NCBI RefSeq assembly: GCF_002027545.1
Contig: NZ_MXAN01000081.1
Coordinates: forward strand, 11,136 to 75,135
Source of the DNA: Moraxella lacunata
Lineage (GTDB): Bacteria > Pseudomonadota > Gammaproteobacteria > Pseudomonadales > Moraxellaceae
Direction of reading: 5' to 3'
DNA: 64,000 bases
Shown: in pieces, positions 36,398 to 44,429 of the stretch
Layout: every line of letters starts with the position of its first letter
Position numbering within the stretch: the stretch's first letter is position 1
Position numbers and translations under genes: made by a program
Notes under the pieces: model-generated
Seen by the model: only the letters and a program-made list of their open reading frames with translations
Databases searched by the model: none
What the model was told of the DNA's origin: nothing

Positions 36398-36595
36398 TTA
36401 AATGTATGGGCACATACGGCGGATTGATGGAACGTCAGCGACGTGAACCATGACGCAACCACGAAGTTGGCGGATACGCTTAGGAGATTTTTTGGTCAAA
36501 ATGTGGCGTTTGAACGCTTGTTTGCGTTTAAAGCCGTTGGCGGTTTTTTTAAAACGCTTTGCCGCACCACGTTTGGTTTTTAGTTTTACTTTCAT
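36398..36595 (-). CDS. rpmI: 50S ribosomal protein L35
   Basis: This 65-residue protein starts [19 protein letters not shown], the normal L35 N-terminus, and ends in a short tail. The frame is open 11 codons further upstream, but ATG 36595 has a GAGG site and matches family length, so it is chosen. It leads a two-gene operon with rplT from its own promoter. Confidence 0.96.
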   Translation of the reverse strand: MKVKLKTKRGAAKRFKKTANGFKRKQAFKRHILTKKSPKRIRQLRGCVMVHVADVPSIRRMCPYI

Positions 36596-36614
36596 AAGTA
36601 GCCTCTTTATTAAA

Positions 36615-36630
36615 GGTTGGCAGACCAACC
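36615..36630 (-). promoter_or_regulatory. Leader hairpin ahead of rpmI
   Basis: GGTTGG, a 4-base loop, then CCAACC forms a compact stem about 20 bases before the rpmI start. AAAGGTT (36612-36618) can pair instead with AACCTTT (36635-36641), so two mutually exclusive folds exist. It could be an L20 autoregulation site, by analogy only. Confidence 0.45.
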
Positions 36631-36687
36631 GATGAACCTTTTTGCCAATTTATTTTTAAAAAATAAATAGCGGAAGGTGGGACGTGT

Positions 36688-36716
36688 ATTATAAAGGTTT
36701 TTTGGTTGGATTGCAA
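36688..36716 (-). promoter_or_regulatory. Sigma-70 promoter of rpmI-rplT
   Basis: On the minus strand TTGCAA (36711-36716), a 17-base spacer, then a perfect TATAAT (36688-36693). The predicted leader is about 85 bases. Confidence 0.85.
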
Positions 36717-36719
36717 TAC

Positions 36720-37538
36720 TTAACAACAATCAAAGGTAAAAAACGCCTTATCAAAACGCAAATTCGCCAAATCATCAGGGTGGATAAAGAAATTGCCCAC
36801 GCCACAATCGCCCCACATCAGCTCCACGCCTTCATCGCCATATTCGCTGGCTAACTGAAACAGTAGCACATAATCAGACAGTGGCTCGCTGTGCTCCCAG
36901 CCACGCACGTCATCTTGGGTAAAAAACGGATAACCGCCCACACGGTGCGACTCGGCTTGTGTCCATGTGTCGTACTCGCTGTGTAGCTCCCAATTGTAGT
37001 TGCCTTGGTCGGCTTTGTCGTTTAAAAATTGAGCAAGGTTTGGCACGGTCTCATCAAATTTAAAATCAAATGCGGTAACAGCTTGGGGCATGGCTTCATC
37101 AAAACTGATGCGATAAGAGAGTCCTGTGGGAAATGGCAGGGCGTATTCATCAGTATCAACGTCAATGTCTGTTTGCAGGGCGTTGATGTCGTCAAGCACA
37201 TGGGCGTGATAGATGAGTTTGTAGCCTGTGCGGTCGGTTAGGTCATCAAAGTTGATACCAAAACAATCATCGTTATTGGCGATAAAAAATTGCAAAATGC
37301 CCGATGTCGGAAAATCAGGCAAGGCAGGCATTTGCCCAAAGTTAATCTGTGCCAAAAACGCCATAGGCTTGCCGTCCGTGCCTGTCGGATAGCTGTGATC
37401 TTTTGGCAGATAAGGCATACCGCCAACCTTGCTATCAAACGGTGTGGCAGGGTCGGTAGATAACGTCAAGCGAACGGACGGACGCATGGACGCAAAAATC
37501 TCATCGGCAAATGGGGCAAAGGCTTGGGTTAGGGTCAT
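36720..37538 (-). CDS. DUF1963 (YwqG-like) family protein
   Basis: The 272-residue acidic protein matches the YwqG/DUF1963 pattern: FDSKVGGMPYLPKDHSYPTG near residue 36, MAFLAQINFGQMP, GILQFFIAND, and GGYPFFTQDDVRG near 195. No catalytic motif or signal peptide is seen, so it is probably cytosolic. The family's function is unknown; many members occur beside housekeeping genes. AGGACAACCC precedes the ATG. The gene is divergent from the DUF4105 gene, with only about 60 bases between chosen starts. Confidence 0.8.
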   Translation of the reverse strand: MTLTQAFAPFADEIFASMRPSVRLTLSTDPATPFDSKVGGMPYLPKDHSYPTGTDGKPMAFLAQINFGQMPALPDFPTSGILQFFIANNDDCFGINFDDLTDRTGYKLIYHAHVLDDINALQTDIDVDTDEYALPFPTGLSYRISFDEAMPQAVTAFDFKFDETVPNLAQFLNDKADQGNYNWELHSEYDTWTQAESHRVGGYPFFTQDDVRGWEHSEPLSDYVLLFQLASEYGDEGVELMWGDCGVGNFFIHPDDLANLRFDKAFFTFDCC

Positions 37539-37599
37539 GGGTTGTCCTTAATTGTGGTGGTATGAATGGTTATTATGGCACGTTTGGGCGGTGGAGACA

Positions 37600-38763
37600 A
37601 TGGCAAGTGATTTTATTTGGCATTTGCTTTATAATACCCCTTTTTTATCCGCCAAAATCACGACTAACCAACTTCCCAAAAACGCCCTTATCAAGGCTCT
37701 GCCCCCTGCCGTTCAGCGGTTTATCGCTCGCTTTTTTGTAACCCGTGCTTTTGTGTGGCTCATCTCCATTGCCTTTACGCTCTTTGTTGGGGTGAGCAGT
37801 TTTTGGCTACTGATGGCGTTATGGGTGCATAAGCCCTTTGGCGAGCTGGGTACACAAGTTTTTATGGTGTTTTGGGCGTGTTTGGCAATGAGTTTAACGG
37901 GCTTTTTTATCACTCGGACGATTTTTAGACGGCGGACGGATTTGGCGGTGTATCTTGTCTGCTTTGGTGTGGGGCTTGGGTGGTATTTTGGCATGGACGC
38001 AAAAAATGACCGCATTTGGCATGATGAAGTCGCCAAAATCATTCAATACGAACAGCAGGGCGATATGGTTACCCTGCACAATGTGCGTAATTTTCGCTGG
38101 TACGATAAAGACAAATACGATGTAAACTGGGAAACTCGCCAGTATAACCTGCAAGAGCTAGAAACCTTTGAGCTTATCATCTCCGATTGGGGTTTGGATA
38201 AAATCGTACACACCATGGCAAGTTTTGGCTTTAAAAATGGCGAGAAATTAAGCTTTTCTATTGAAATTCGTAAAGAGTCGCATGAGAGCTTTTCGGCGAT
38301 TGGGGGATTTTTTCGCCAGTTTGAGCTTGGGCTTGTGGTGGGCGATGAGAAGGATTTGATATACAGTCGCACCAACGTGCGTGGCGAAGATGTGTACATT
38401 TATCCTGTTGATTTATCAAAAGAAAGCGTGCGTGAGCTGTTTTTGCTTTATTTACAAAAAGGCGAGAGTCTCAACCACGAAGCCCGTTGGTATAACACCT
38501 TAATTAGTAATTGTAGCACGCTCATTTTTGATATGATGGCACAAATTGAGCCGATACCGATTGACTATCGGGCGTTATTGGCAGGCTTGTTGCCCGAATA
38601 TTTGCTTGATGAAAAGGCGATTGATACTCGTTATACGGCTGATGAATGGCGAGCGATGGCACACGCCAATCCGTATGTGGGGCATTTGATAAAAACTGAT
38701 ATGGACAGCGATAAGTTTTCAAGATTGATAAAGCAAGGGCTACCAACACAGGGGGAGAGATGA
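37600..38763 (+). CDS. DUF4105 domain membrane protein
   Basis: The 387-residue protein has two to three N-terminal membrane spans (about residues 50-130). A C-terminal DUF4105 domain follows: VHTMASFGFKNGEKLSFSIE, IRKESHESFSAIGGFFRQFE, then the conserved RWYNTLISNCSTLIFD. The Asn-Cys-Ser-Thr core with an upstream His resembles a papain-like catalytic arrangement, but activity is not established. I chose ATG 37600 with GGAG just upstream; a TTG at 37552 would add 16 residues. The UPF0114 gene overlaps its stop by 4 bases (ATGA), so they form an operon. Confidence 0.78.
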   Translation: MASDFIWHLLYNTPFLSAKITTNQLPKNALIKALPPAVQRFIARFFVTRAFVWLISIAFTLFVGVSSFWLLMALWVHKPFGELGTQVFMVFWACLAMSLTGFFITRTIFRRRTDLAVYLVCFGVGLGWYFGMDAKNDRIWHDEVAKIIQYEQQGDMVTLHNVRNFRWYDKDKYDVNWETRQYNLQELETFELIISDWGLDKIVHTMASFGFKNGEKLSFSIEIRKESHESFSAIGGFFRQFELGLVVGDEKDLIYSRTNVRGEDVYIYPVDLSKESVRELFLLYLQKGESLNHEARWYNTLISNCSTLIFDMMAQIEPIPIDYRALLAGLLPEYLLDEKAIDTRYTADEWRAMAHANPYVGHLIKTDMDSDKFSRLIKQGLPTQGER

Positions 38764-39260
38764 TAAATTCTTTATTTCAAAATAGCCGATTTTTGGTGTA
38801 TGTGATTGTTTTTACTTCATTTTTATCATCTGTCATACTCTATATCATGTCGCTCAACATTTTGTTTCATCTGTGCCTATCCTTTGTGATGGCGGTGCCT
38901 GATACCGCCAAATCAGGCAAACAGTTGGCGGTAACGCTCTTAAAGGTGCTTGATATTGGGCTGATTGCCTTGGTGTTTCAAATTACCAGTATTGCCTTGT
39001 ACCAATTTTTTATTTGCAAAAAAGAAATGGTGGATTCTCGTTTTTTAAAGGTGCTACACATTCACGATTTTCATGATTTAAAAAGTATACTCATGCAAGT
39101 GGCGGTGCTGATTTTGACCGTGATGTTTTTGGAGCAAGCGGTGGAATATGGGGCAACGCTTGAAACTTTGTATTTTGCCCTGTCGGTGTCGTGCGTGCTA
39201 GTGGCGGTGGTGTTTGTGATTAAAAATTTGAAATCATCATCGCACGATAAGACGGATTAA
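38760..39260 (+). CDS. UPF0114/YqhA family membrane protein
   Basis: The 166-residue protein has about four membrane spans (residues about 10-32, 62-85, 117-137, 145-162) and a DLKSILMQVAVLILTVMFLE motif matching the YqhA/UPF0114 family. Function is unknown. The start overlaps the stop of the DUF4105 gene as ATGA, showing translational coupling. A 17-bp perfect inverted repeat begins right after its stop and runs into the hisIE start. Confidence 0.8.
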   Translation: MINSLFQNSRFLVYVIVFTSFLSSVILYIMSLNILFHLCLSFVMAVPDTAKSGKQLAVTLLKVLDIGLIALVFQITSIALYQFFICKKEMVDSRFLKVLHIHDFHDLKSILMQVAVLILTVMFLEQAVEYGATLETLYFALSVSCVLVAVVFVIKNLKSSSHDKTD

Positions 39261-39261
39261 C

Positions 39262-39308
39262 CATCATCTCCTATTTTGTGATAAAATATCCCAAAATAGG
39301 AGATGATG
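39262..39308. promoter_or_regulatory. Perfect 17-bp inverted repeat covering the hisIE ribosome site and start
   Basis: CATCATCTCCTATTTTG (39262-39278) is the exact inverse of CAAAATAGGAGATGATG (39292-39308), with a 13-base loop. The right arm holds the AGGAG site (39298-39302) and the first two in-frame ATGs. An extended -10-like TGATAAAAT sits in the loop. In a read-through mRNA the hairpin would hide the ribosome site; a transcript starting just after the -10 could not form it. Confidence 0.85.
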
Positions 39309-40097
39309 ATGAGCTGGCTTGATGATTTAACATTTAACGCCGATGGGCTGATTCCCGCCATCGCCCAAGACCACGCCACGGGGCAAATTTTGATGATGGC
39401 ATGGCAAAATGCCGAAAGTTTACGCCTGACGGTAGAGACAGGCACGGCGGTGTATTTTAGTCGCTCTCGTGGCAAGATTTGGCACAAGGGCGAGACGAGC
39501 GGACACACTCAAATCGTTCATGAGATTCGCACCGATTGCGATAGAGATGTGATTGTGCTTATCATCACGCAGATTGGGGGGGTTGCGTGCCACACGGGGC
39601 GGACGAGCTGTTTTTTTGAAAAATTGGACGTGGCGAGCCTTGATTGGGTGGCGGTGGATAAGGTCATTAAAGACCCTAGTGAGATTTATGGTGATGCGGT
39701 AAAAGTGGACGCACCGCATACGCTGATTAAGCCAGATAATAGCAAAGTCATTGGCGAGCTTGACCGCATCTTAGATGAGCGAAAAACTGCCGACAAAGAC
39801 AGCTCTTATGTGTCAAGCCTATACCACAAAGGGCTGAATAAAATCCTAGAAAAAGTGGGCGAAGAGACGACCGAAGCGATTATCTCCGCCAAAGAATTAC
39901 AGCTTGTGCGTGCCACAGGCGACAATGACGAACACGCCAAAGCGGACGTGGTCTATGAAGTGGCGGATATGTGGTTTCATAGCCTTGTGGCGTTACACCA
40001 GTTGGGGCTATCAGGCGATGATGTCTTGACCGAGTTGGGACGGCGATTTGGTTTGTCGGGTATTGATGAGAAAAATGCACGCACGCCAAAGGGCTGA
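39309..40097 (+). CDS. hisIE: Bifunctional phosphoribosyl-AMP cyclohydrolase / phosphoribosyl-ATP pyrophosphatase
   Basis: The 262-residue protein catalyses steps 2 and 3 of histidine synthesis. HisI is at about residues 5-110: [33 protein letters not shown], and the zinc Cys motif [14 protein letters not shown]. HisE is at about residues 145-240: [20 protein letters not shown], then [17 protein letters not shown]. Three ATGs are in tandem (39303, 39306, 39309). I chose the third because it leaves 6 bases after AGGAG. It lies upstream of tatABC, an arrangement also seen in pseudomonads. Confidence 0.95.
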   Translation: MSWLDDLTFNADGLIPAIAQDHATGQILMMAWQNAESLRLTVETGTAVYFSRSRGKIWHKGETSGHTQIVHEIRTDCDRDVIVLIITQIGGVACHTGRTSCFFEKLDVASLDWVAVDKVIKDPSEIYGDAVKVDAPHTLIKPDNSKVIGELDRILDERKTADKDSSYVSSLYHKGLNKILEKVGEETTEAIISAKELQLVRATGDNDEHAKADVVYEVADMWFHSLVALHQLGLSGDDVLTELGRRFGLSGIDEKNARTPKG

Positions 40098-40107
40098 TTT
40101 CATCATT

Positions 40108-40135
40108 TTGTCAAAATTTTATGTTAGACTAATTT
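40108..40135 (+). promoter_or_regulatory. Possible promoter of tatABC
   Basis: TTGTCA (40108-40113), a 16-base spacer, and TAATTT (40130-40135) lie 24 bases before tatA. The -10 is weak. Confidence 0.35.
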
Positions 40136-40158
40136 TTTAAATTTAAAAGGGTAATATC

Positions 40159-40380
40159 ATGGGCGGATTTTCTATCACACATTGGCTGATTTTATTGGTG
40201 GTGGTGGTCATCGTGTTTGGCACGAGTAAACTTAAAAACGCAGGCAAGGACTTAGGCTCTGCCGTCAAAGGCTTTAAAGATGCGGTCAAAGAAGATGATA
40301 AACCTAAACTCACCCAAACCAATGATACCCAAGACGTTAAAGTAGAAGAGATTAAGGTCAAAAAAGACGAGACGGTCTGA
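40159..40380 (+). CDS. tatA: Twin-arginine translocase subunit TatA
   Basis: The 73-residue protein has the TatA layout: a short periplasmic start, one membrane helix ([17 protein letters not shown]), the [10 protein letters not shown] hinge, an amphipathic helix ([17 protein letters not shown]), and a charged tail. TatA oligomers form the passage for folded proteins. An AGGG site precedes the ATG. It leads tatA-tatB-tatC, each a few bases apart or overlapping. Confidence 0.95.
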   Translation: MGGFSITHWLILLVVVVIVFGTSKLKNAGKDLGSAVKGFKDAVKEDDKPKLTQTNDTQDVKVEEIKVKKDETV

Positions 40381-40386
40381 TAGGCT

Positions 40387-40908
40387 ATGTTTAATCTTGG
40401 GCTGTTTGAGCTTGGGCTGTTTGGGGTCATCGCACTCATCATCTTGGGCCCTGAAAAACTCATCATCACCGCACGCACGCTTGGCAAATGGTACGGTAAT
40501 TTTCGCCGTATGTCAGCACGCCTACAAAGTGAGCTGGTGAGCGAGCTTGAACTCACCGAAGTACAAAACGCCCTAAAAGCAGAGATTGACGAAATTCGTG
40601 CGTCCGAAGCCAAGATGAAAGCCCAAATGCAGGAGTTACAAACCAAAATCCGCCAAACCGACCAAATGGCACGCACTAATCAAAGTGCGATTTTGGATAA
40701 TTGGCAAGAAATTCAAGATACTAAGCAGGACAATCAAAACGCTGACACAAAAAGCACAAATCCCCAACCCACGCCCCAATACGATACCTTACCTTTAACT
40801 TATCGCTTTTTTTTATTGGGTGATTATGATAAAAAACGCCGTCTACCCCCTGCCCCATTTTTACCTAACCATAAAGCTGACAGGCTCCTATATCGGAGGG
40901 GTGTGTGA
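40387..40908 (+). CDS. tatB: Twin-arginine translocase subunit TatB
   Basis: The 173-residue protein starts with a membrane helix (LGLFELGLFGVIALIILGPEK), in which the conserved GPE of TatB follows the span. A long helical region with heptad character (residues about 40-115) and a Gln/Pro-rich tail come next. TatB forms the substrate receptor with TatC. It begins 6 bases after tatA and overlaps tatC by 4 bases. Confidence 0.93.
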   Translation: MFNLGLFELGLFGVIALIILGPEKLIITARTLGKWYGNFRRMSARLQSELVSELELTEVQNALKAEIDEIRASEAKMKAQMQELQTKIRQTDQMARTNQSAILDNWQEIQDTKQDNQNADTKSTNPQPTPQYDTLPLTYRFFLLGDYDKKRRLPPAPFLPNHKADRLLYRRGV

Positions 40909-41663
40909 GTGAGTTAGACAGACAAAGCACAGATGATGGCGATATGTCACTCATGGCACATTTTGCCGAATTAAGAACCCGATTTATTTACATAATCATG
41001 GCGGTGGTAGCAGTGTTTTTGCCACTTATGTATGTGAGTCGTTCTTTGTATGACCTGATTTCAAGACCACTTGTCGCCTTGTTGCCTCACAATGCCAGCA
41101 TCATCGCAACTCAGGTGGCATCGGGGTTTTTAGCGCCGATAAAACTTGCTTTTTTTACGGCATTATTCATTTGTGTGCCTTTTATCATCGCTCAGATTTG
41201 GGGTTTTGTCGCCCCCGCTCTTTATAAGCATGAGAAAAGGGCGGTTATACCTTTGTTGTTGTCCGCCATTGTGCTGTTTTATGTGGGTGTGGCGTTTGCC
41301 TATTTTGTGGTGCTTGTTCCTGCTTTAAAGTTTCTTGTGTTGTTCGCCCCTGATAACGTGCTACCGATGACGGATATTGAGAGTTATTTGGATTTTGTTA
41401 TCAAGCTGTTTTTGGTGTTTGGACTGATGTTTGAGATACCTGTGGCGACCATGCTGTTGGTGCTGATGCGTATTGTAACCCCCAAACAGCTTGCCACGAA
41501 ACGCCGATATGTCATCGTAGGCTGTTTTTTTGTCTCAGCAATCATCACACCCCCCGATGGAGCAAGCATGCTCATGCTTGCCATTCCCATGTGTATCTTG
41601 TTTGAATTGGGGCTTATGGCGGCAAGCATGTTCATAAAGTCCGATAAATCAATCGCCCAGTGA
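40905..41663 (+). CDS. tatC: Twin-arginine translocase subunit TatC
   Basis: This 252-residue six-span membrane protein is the signal-peptide-binding core of the Tat system. Family marks are MAHFAELRTRFI near the N-terminus with the conserved Glu, the FLAPIKLAFFTALF loop, and FGLMFEIPVATMLLV. GTG 40905 overlaps the tatB stop and is preceded by a GGAGGG-type site (ATCGGAGGGGTG). It ends the tat operon; the capsule export promoter follows about 100 bases later. Confidence 0.95.
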   Translation: MSELDRQSTDDGDMSLMAHFAELRTRFIYIIMAVVAVFLPLMYVSRSLYDLISRPLVALLPHNASIIATQVASGFLAPIKLAFFTALFICVPFIIAQIWGFVAPALYKHEKRAVIPLLLSAIVLFYVGVAFAYFVVLVPALKFLVLFAPDNVLPMTDIESYLDFVIKLFLVFGLMFEIPVATMLLVLMRIVTPKQLATKRRYVIVGCFFVSAIITPPDGASMLMLAIPMCILFELGLMAASMFIKSDKSIAQ

Positions 41664-41762
41664 TATAAGCACAAAAGATAAGGCTTCATGAGATTGGCAT
41701 TAACCAACAATTTGATGATGTCTTTGCACTGGTAAGCCCTTGCACTGATAAGATAAATGGTT

Positions 41763-41792
41763 TTGGTAATTTTTGATGGTTTATGCTACAAT
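41763..41792 (+). promoter_or_regulatory. Promoter of the capsule export operon
   Basis: TTGGTA (41763-41768), an 18-base spacer, and the extended -10 TGC-TACAAT (-10 at 41787-41792). Transcription would begin near 41799, which supports ATG 41848 as the kpsM start and excludes the TTG at 41773. Confidence 0.7.
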
Positions 41793-41847
41793 ACCAAAAA
41801 TTTTAGCCGTCATCATTTTATCTTATTCATTCTATTTTGGCACAGTC

Positions 41848-42660
41848 ATGTCCATTGAGCTACCCCCATACCGACCGATAAAAAAACGCAGTGGATTGGC
41901 TGTCATGGGTGCAGCGTTTCATGCCCTGCTCATGCGTGAGTTACAGACCCGTTTTGGCAGTTATCGTTTGGGTTATCTGTGGGCTCCCTTAGAAGTCATT
42001 TTGCAAATGGCGATTATGATGATTATCTTTGGAGCCATCATGAAACGTGCCTTGCCTGGCATGGATTATATGCTGTTTTTGGTGGCAGGGTTTGCGCCGT
42101 TTTTTATGATGCAAAAAATCGCCACTCGCTCACTAGGAGCGGTCTCTGCTAATGCAGGATTACTCATGTATCGGGCGGTACGGCATATTGATGTGATTAT
42201 CGCTCGCTCGTTTTTGGAGCTGGTGATTTATTTTATCACTTTTGTCATTTTATTGTGTGGACTGGCGTTTTTTGGGGTTGGGTTTAGTGTGGCACATTTG
42301 GATATGGTGCTACTTTGTTGGCTGATGATGTTCTTTTTTGCTTTTGGACTTGCCATGATACTCATGATTGTGGGGCATTATGGTGGTGAGCTTAGTAAAA
42401 TCATCAGCATCATCTTTACGGTGTTATACTTTGCATCAGGGGTGATTTATTCGGTACATATGGTGCCTGAGCCGTATTTGTCATACCTGATGTACAACCC
42501 ATTCATTCACAACTTAGAAATGATAAGACATTCACTCTCGCCCACGTATCCGATTTATCATGTAGACATGTGGTATTTTGTCAAATGGACGATGTGTGTC
42601 AATTTTTTGGGACTGCTGCTATATAAAGCTTTTGAGCGTGATTTGATTCGTGCCAAATGA
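41848..42660 (+). CDS. kpsM: Capsule polysaccharide ABC exporter, permease (KpsM/CtrC)
   Basis: This 270-residue inner membrane protein of the ABC-2 type has six predicted spans. It carries the family's pre-TM region LLMRELQTRFGSYRLGYLWA and the C-terminal SPTYPIYHVDMWYFVKW. KpsM with KpsT moves lipid-linked capsule across the inner membrane. I chose ATG 41848 because the promoter lies downstream of the alternative TTG/ATG starts at 41773/41776. The ATPase gene follows, then kpsE, kpsD, kpsC and kpsS: a complete group 2 type export set. Confidence 0.93.
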   Translation: MSIELPPYRPIKKRSGLAVMGAAFHALLMRELQTRFGSYRLGYLWAPLEVILQMAIMMIIFGAIMKRALPGMDYMLFLVAGFAPFFMMQKIATRSLGAVSANAGLLMYRAVRHIDVIIARSFLELVIYFITFVILLCGLAFFGVGFSVAHLDMVLLCWLMMFFFAFGLAMILMIVGHYGGELSKIISIIFTVLYFASGVIYSVHMVPEPYLSYLMYNPFIHNLEMIRHSLSPTYPIYHVDMWYFVKWTMCVNFLGLLLYKAFERDLIRAK

Positions 42661-42670
42661 TGATACAGAC

Positions 42671-43342
42671 ATGATTGAGATTAAAAATATAACCAAATCT
42701 TTTATGACCCCACACGGTCGCCATTATCTCTTTAAGGGGCTAAATCTGACGATTGCCCATAAGCAGTCGGTAGGACTGCTTGGACGAAATGGGGCGGGCA
42801 AATCCACACTGCTACGCATCATCTGTGGGTTGGACACCCCTGATGAGGGCGACGTGCTGACTGACAGCACCATCAGTTGGCCTGTGGGTGTGGCAGGAGG
42901 CTTTCAAGGCAGTTTGACAGGCAGACAAAATGTCCGCTTTGTGTGTCGTCTGTATTCTAGTGGTGATTATATTGATGAGAAGATTCGTTTTGTTCAGGAA
43001 TTTGCTGATATTGGCAAATACTTTGACATGCCAGTCAAAAGTTACTCATCAGGCATGCGTTCACGACTGACTTTTGGGCTGTCGCTTGCCTTTGATTTTG
43101 ATTATTATATGTTAGATGAAGTCAGTGCGGTCGGTGATGCAGCGTTTCGTAAACGCAGTGAAGAGATATTAGAAGCTCGCCGTGAGCAGGCGGGATTTTT
43201 GATGGTGTCGCATAATCTAAAAGAGATTGAGAAAAACTGTGATATTGGTATTGTACTGATGGATCAAACCGCCAAAGTTTTTGCTGACCCCAAAGAAGCC
43301 ATTGAGGTGTATAACGAATATGTTCATAAAGCTAAAAAATAA
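42671..43342 (+). CDS. kpsT: Capsule polysaccharide ABC exporter, ATP-binding protein (KpsT/CtrD)
   Basis: The 223-residue ABC ATPase powers KpsM. Walker A is LLGRNGAGKSTLLR near residue 40, the signature is KSYSSGMRSRL near 128, and the Walker B region is YYMLDEVSAVGD, where Leu-Asp-Glu is intact. The His switch is in MVSHNLKEIE. ATG 42671 gives MIEIKNITKSF, the usual N-terminus; GTG 42650 would overlap kpsM by 11 bases. The C-terminus overlaps the kpsE start by 23 bases. Confidence 0.94.
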   Translation: MIEIKNITKSFMTPHGRHYLFKGLNLTIAHKQSVGLLGRNGAGKSTLLRIICGLDTPDEGDVLTDSTISWPVGVAGGFQGSLTGRQNVRFVCRLYSSGDYIDEKIRFVQEFADIGKYFDMPVKSYSSGMRSRLTFGLSLAFDFDYYMLDEVSAVGDAAFRKRSEEILEARREQAGFLMVSHNLKEIEKNCDIGIVLMDQTAKVFADPKEAIEVYNEYVHKAKK

Positions 43343-44429
43343 GCGTAATCGCCCAGTTGCTACCCTATTTATATGGGTGGTGGTTTTGCCGTGGCTTGCC
43401 ATCAGTGCTTATACACTCGTATTGGCTCACCCACGTTATGTCAGCACATCCAACGTGGTCATCAAGCAAGTCTCCGAGCAGGGTGTATCCGCCACAGGCA
43501 TCTCATCACTGCTTGGGGTGAATAACACCAACCGTGAAGATGCTCTGTATCTGACCAAGTACATCTTATCTGATGATATGATAAATAAGTTAGATACAGA
43601 GTTTAAGTTTCGTGAAGCTTATCGCATTAATGGCGTGGATTTTATCAATGAAATCCCTGCTGACGCAACCCAAGAAGAGTTGCATGAGTATTTTCAAAAG
43701 CGGGTTTCGGTATCACTGGATGAACTTAGCTATATGCTTACAGTAACAACCGAGGGTTTTGAACCAGAATATGCTCTAAGGCTCAACCAAGCCATCTTGC
43801 GTGAATCGGAGAAGTTCGTCAATCAAGTCTCCAAGGACACAGCTGGCGAACAACTTGCCTTTGTTTCTGCCCAGGCCGCCGAAGCGGAACAAAAACTCAA
43901 CGATGCCAAAAGAGCTGTCATTGACTACCAAAACCAAAATGAGATTTTTGATCCACAGCTTAACGCCCAGATGGTCAATCAGGTCATCGCTACCTTGCAG
44001 GGACAGTTAAGTACGTTACGCACCGAAGAGCGACAGCTGCTTAGTTACCTAAACCCAGAGGCTCCGCAAGTGGTGAGCCTGCGTAGTCAGATAAATTCAG
44101 TAGAAAAACAAATCAAAGATGAGCAGGCCAAATTAACATCATCACAAGATGCCAAGCTAAATGCCAAAGCATTAGAATTTGAGACCCTAAAAGCAGAGGC
44201 TGAATTTGCTAATGAGCTTTATAAAATCGCCTTGAATTCTTTGGAGAGTTCTCGAGTTGAGGTCATGCGTAAGATTAAAAATCTGGTGGTCATCACCTCC
44301 CCTCATCGGGCAGAAGATGCTCTCTACCCTCGCATGGGCTATGTTTTGGGTACATCATTGGTGTTGCTGCTCATCTTGTATGGTTTTATCGTGTTGGTGT
44401 TGGCGGTCATCAAAGACCATGCCAAATAA
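43320..44429 (+). CDS. kpsE: Capsule export inner-membrane adaptor (KpsE/CtrB, PCP family)
   Basis: The 369-residue protein has a span near the N-terminus (LFIWVVVLPWLAISAYTLVL) and another near the C-terminus (LGTSLVLLLILYGFIVLVLA). Between them is a large periplasmic part with coiled coils (about residues 160-290, rich in Ala, Gln, Glu and Lys). This is the layout of KpsE/CtrB polysaccharide co-polymerases, which link the ABC exporter to the outer membrane channel. I chose ATG 43320; a TTG at 43281 is less likely. It overlaps kpsT by 23 bases and abuts kpsD. Confidence 0.92.
   Translation: MFIKLKNKRNRPVATLFIWVVVLPWLAISAYTLVLAHPRYVSTSNVVIKQVSEQGVSATGISSLLGVNNTNREDALYLTKYILSDDMINKLDTEFKFREAYRINGVDFINEIPADATQEELHEYFQKRVSVSLDELSYMLTVTTEGFEPEYALRLNQAILRESEKFVNQVSKDTAGEQLAFVSAQAAEAEQKLNDAKRAVIDYQNQNEIFDPQLNAQMVNQVIATLQGQLSTLRTEERQLLSYLNPEAPQVVSLRSQINSVEKQIKDEQAKLTSSQDAKLNAKALEFETLKAEAEFANELYKIALNSLESSRVEVMRKIKNLVVITSPHRAEDALYPRMGYVLGTSLVLLLILYGFIVLVLAVIKDHAK

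Noticed and set aside
41773-41848. TTG 41773 or ATG 41776 as kpsM start
   Set aside because: They lie within the predicted promoter, and the extra residues are not part of the KpsM family N-terminus.
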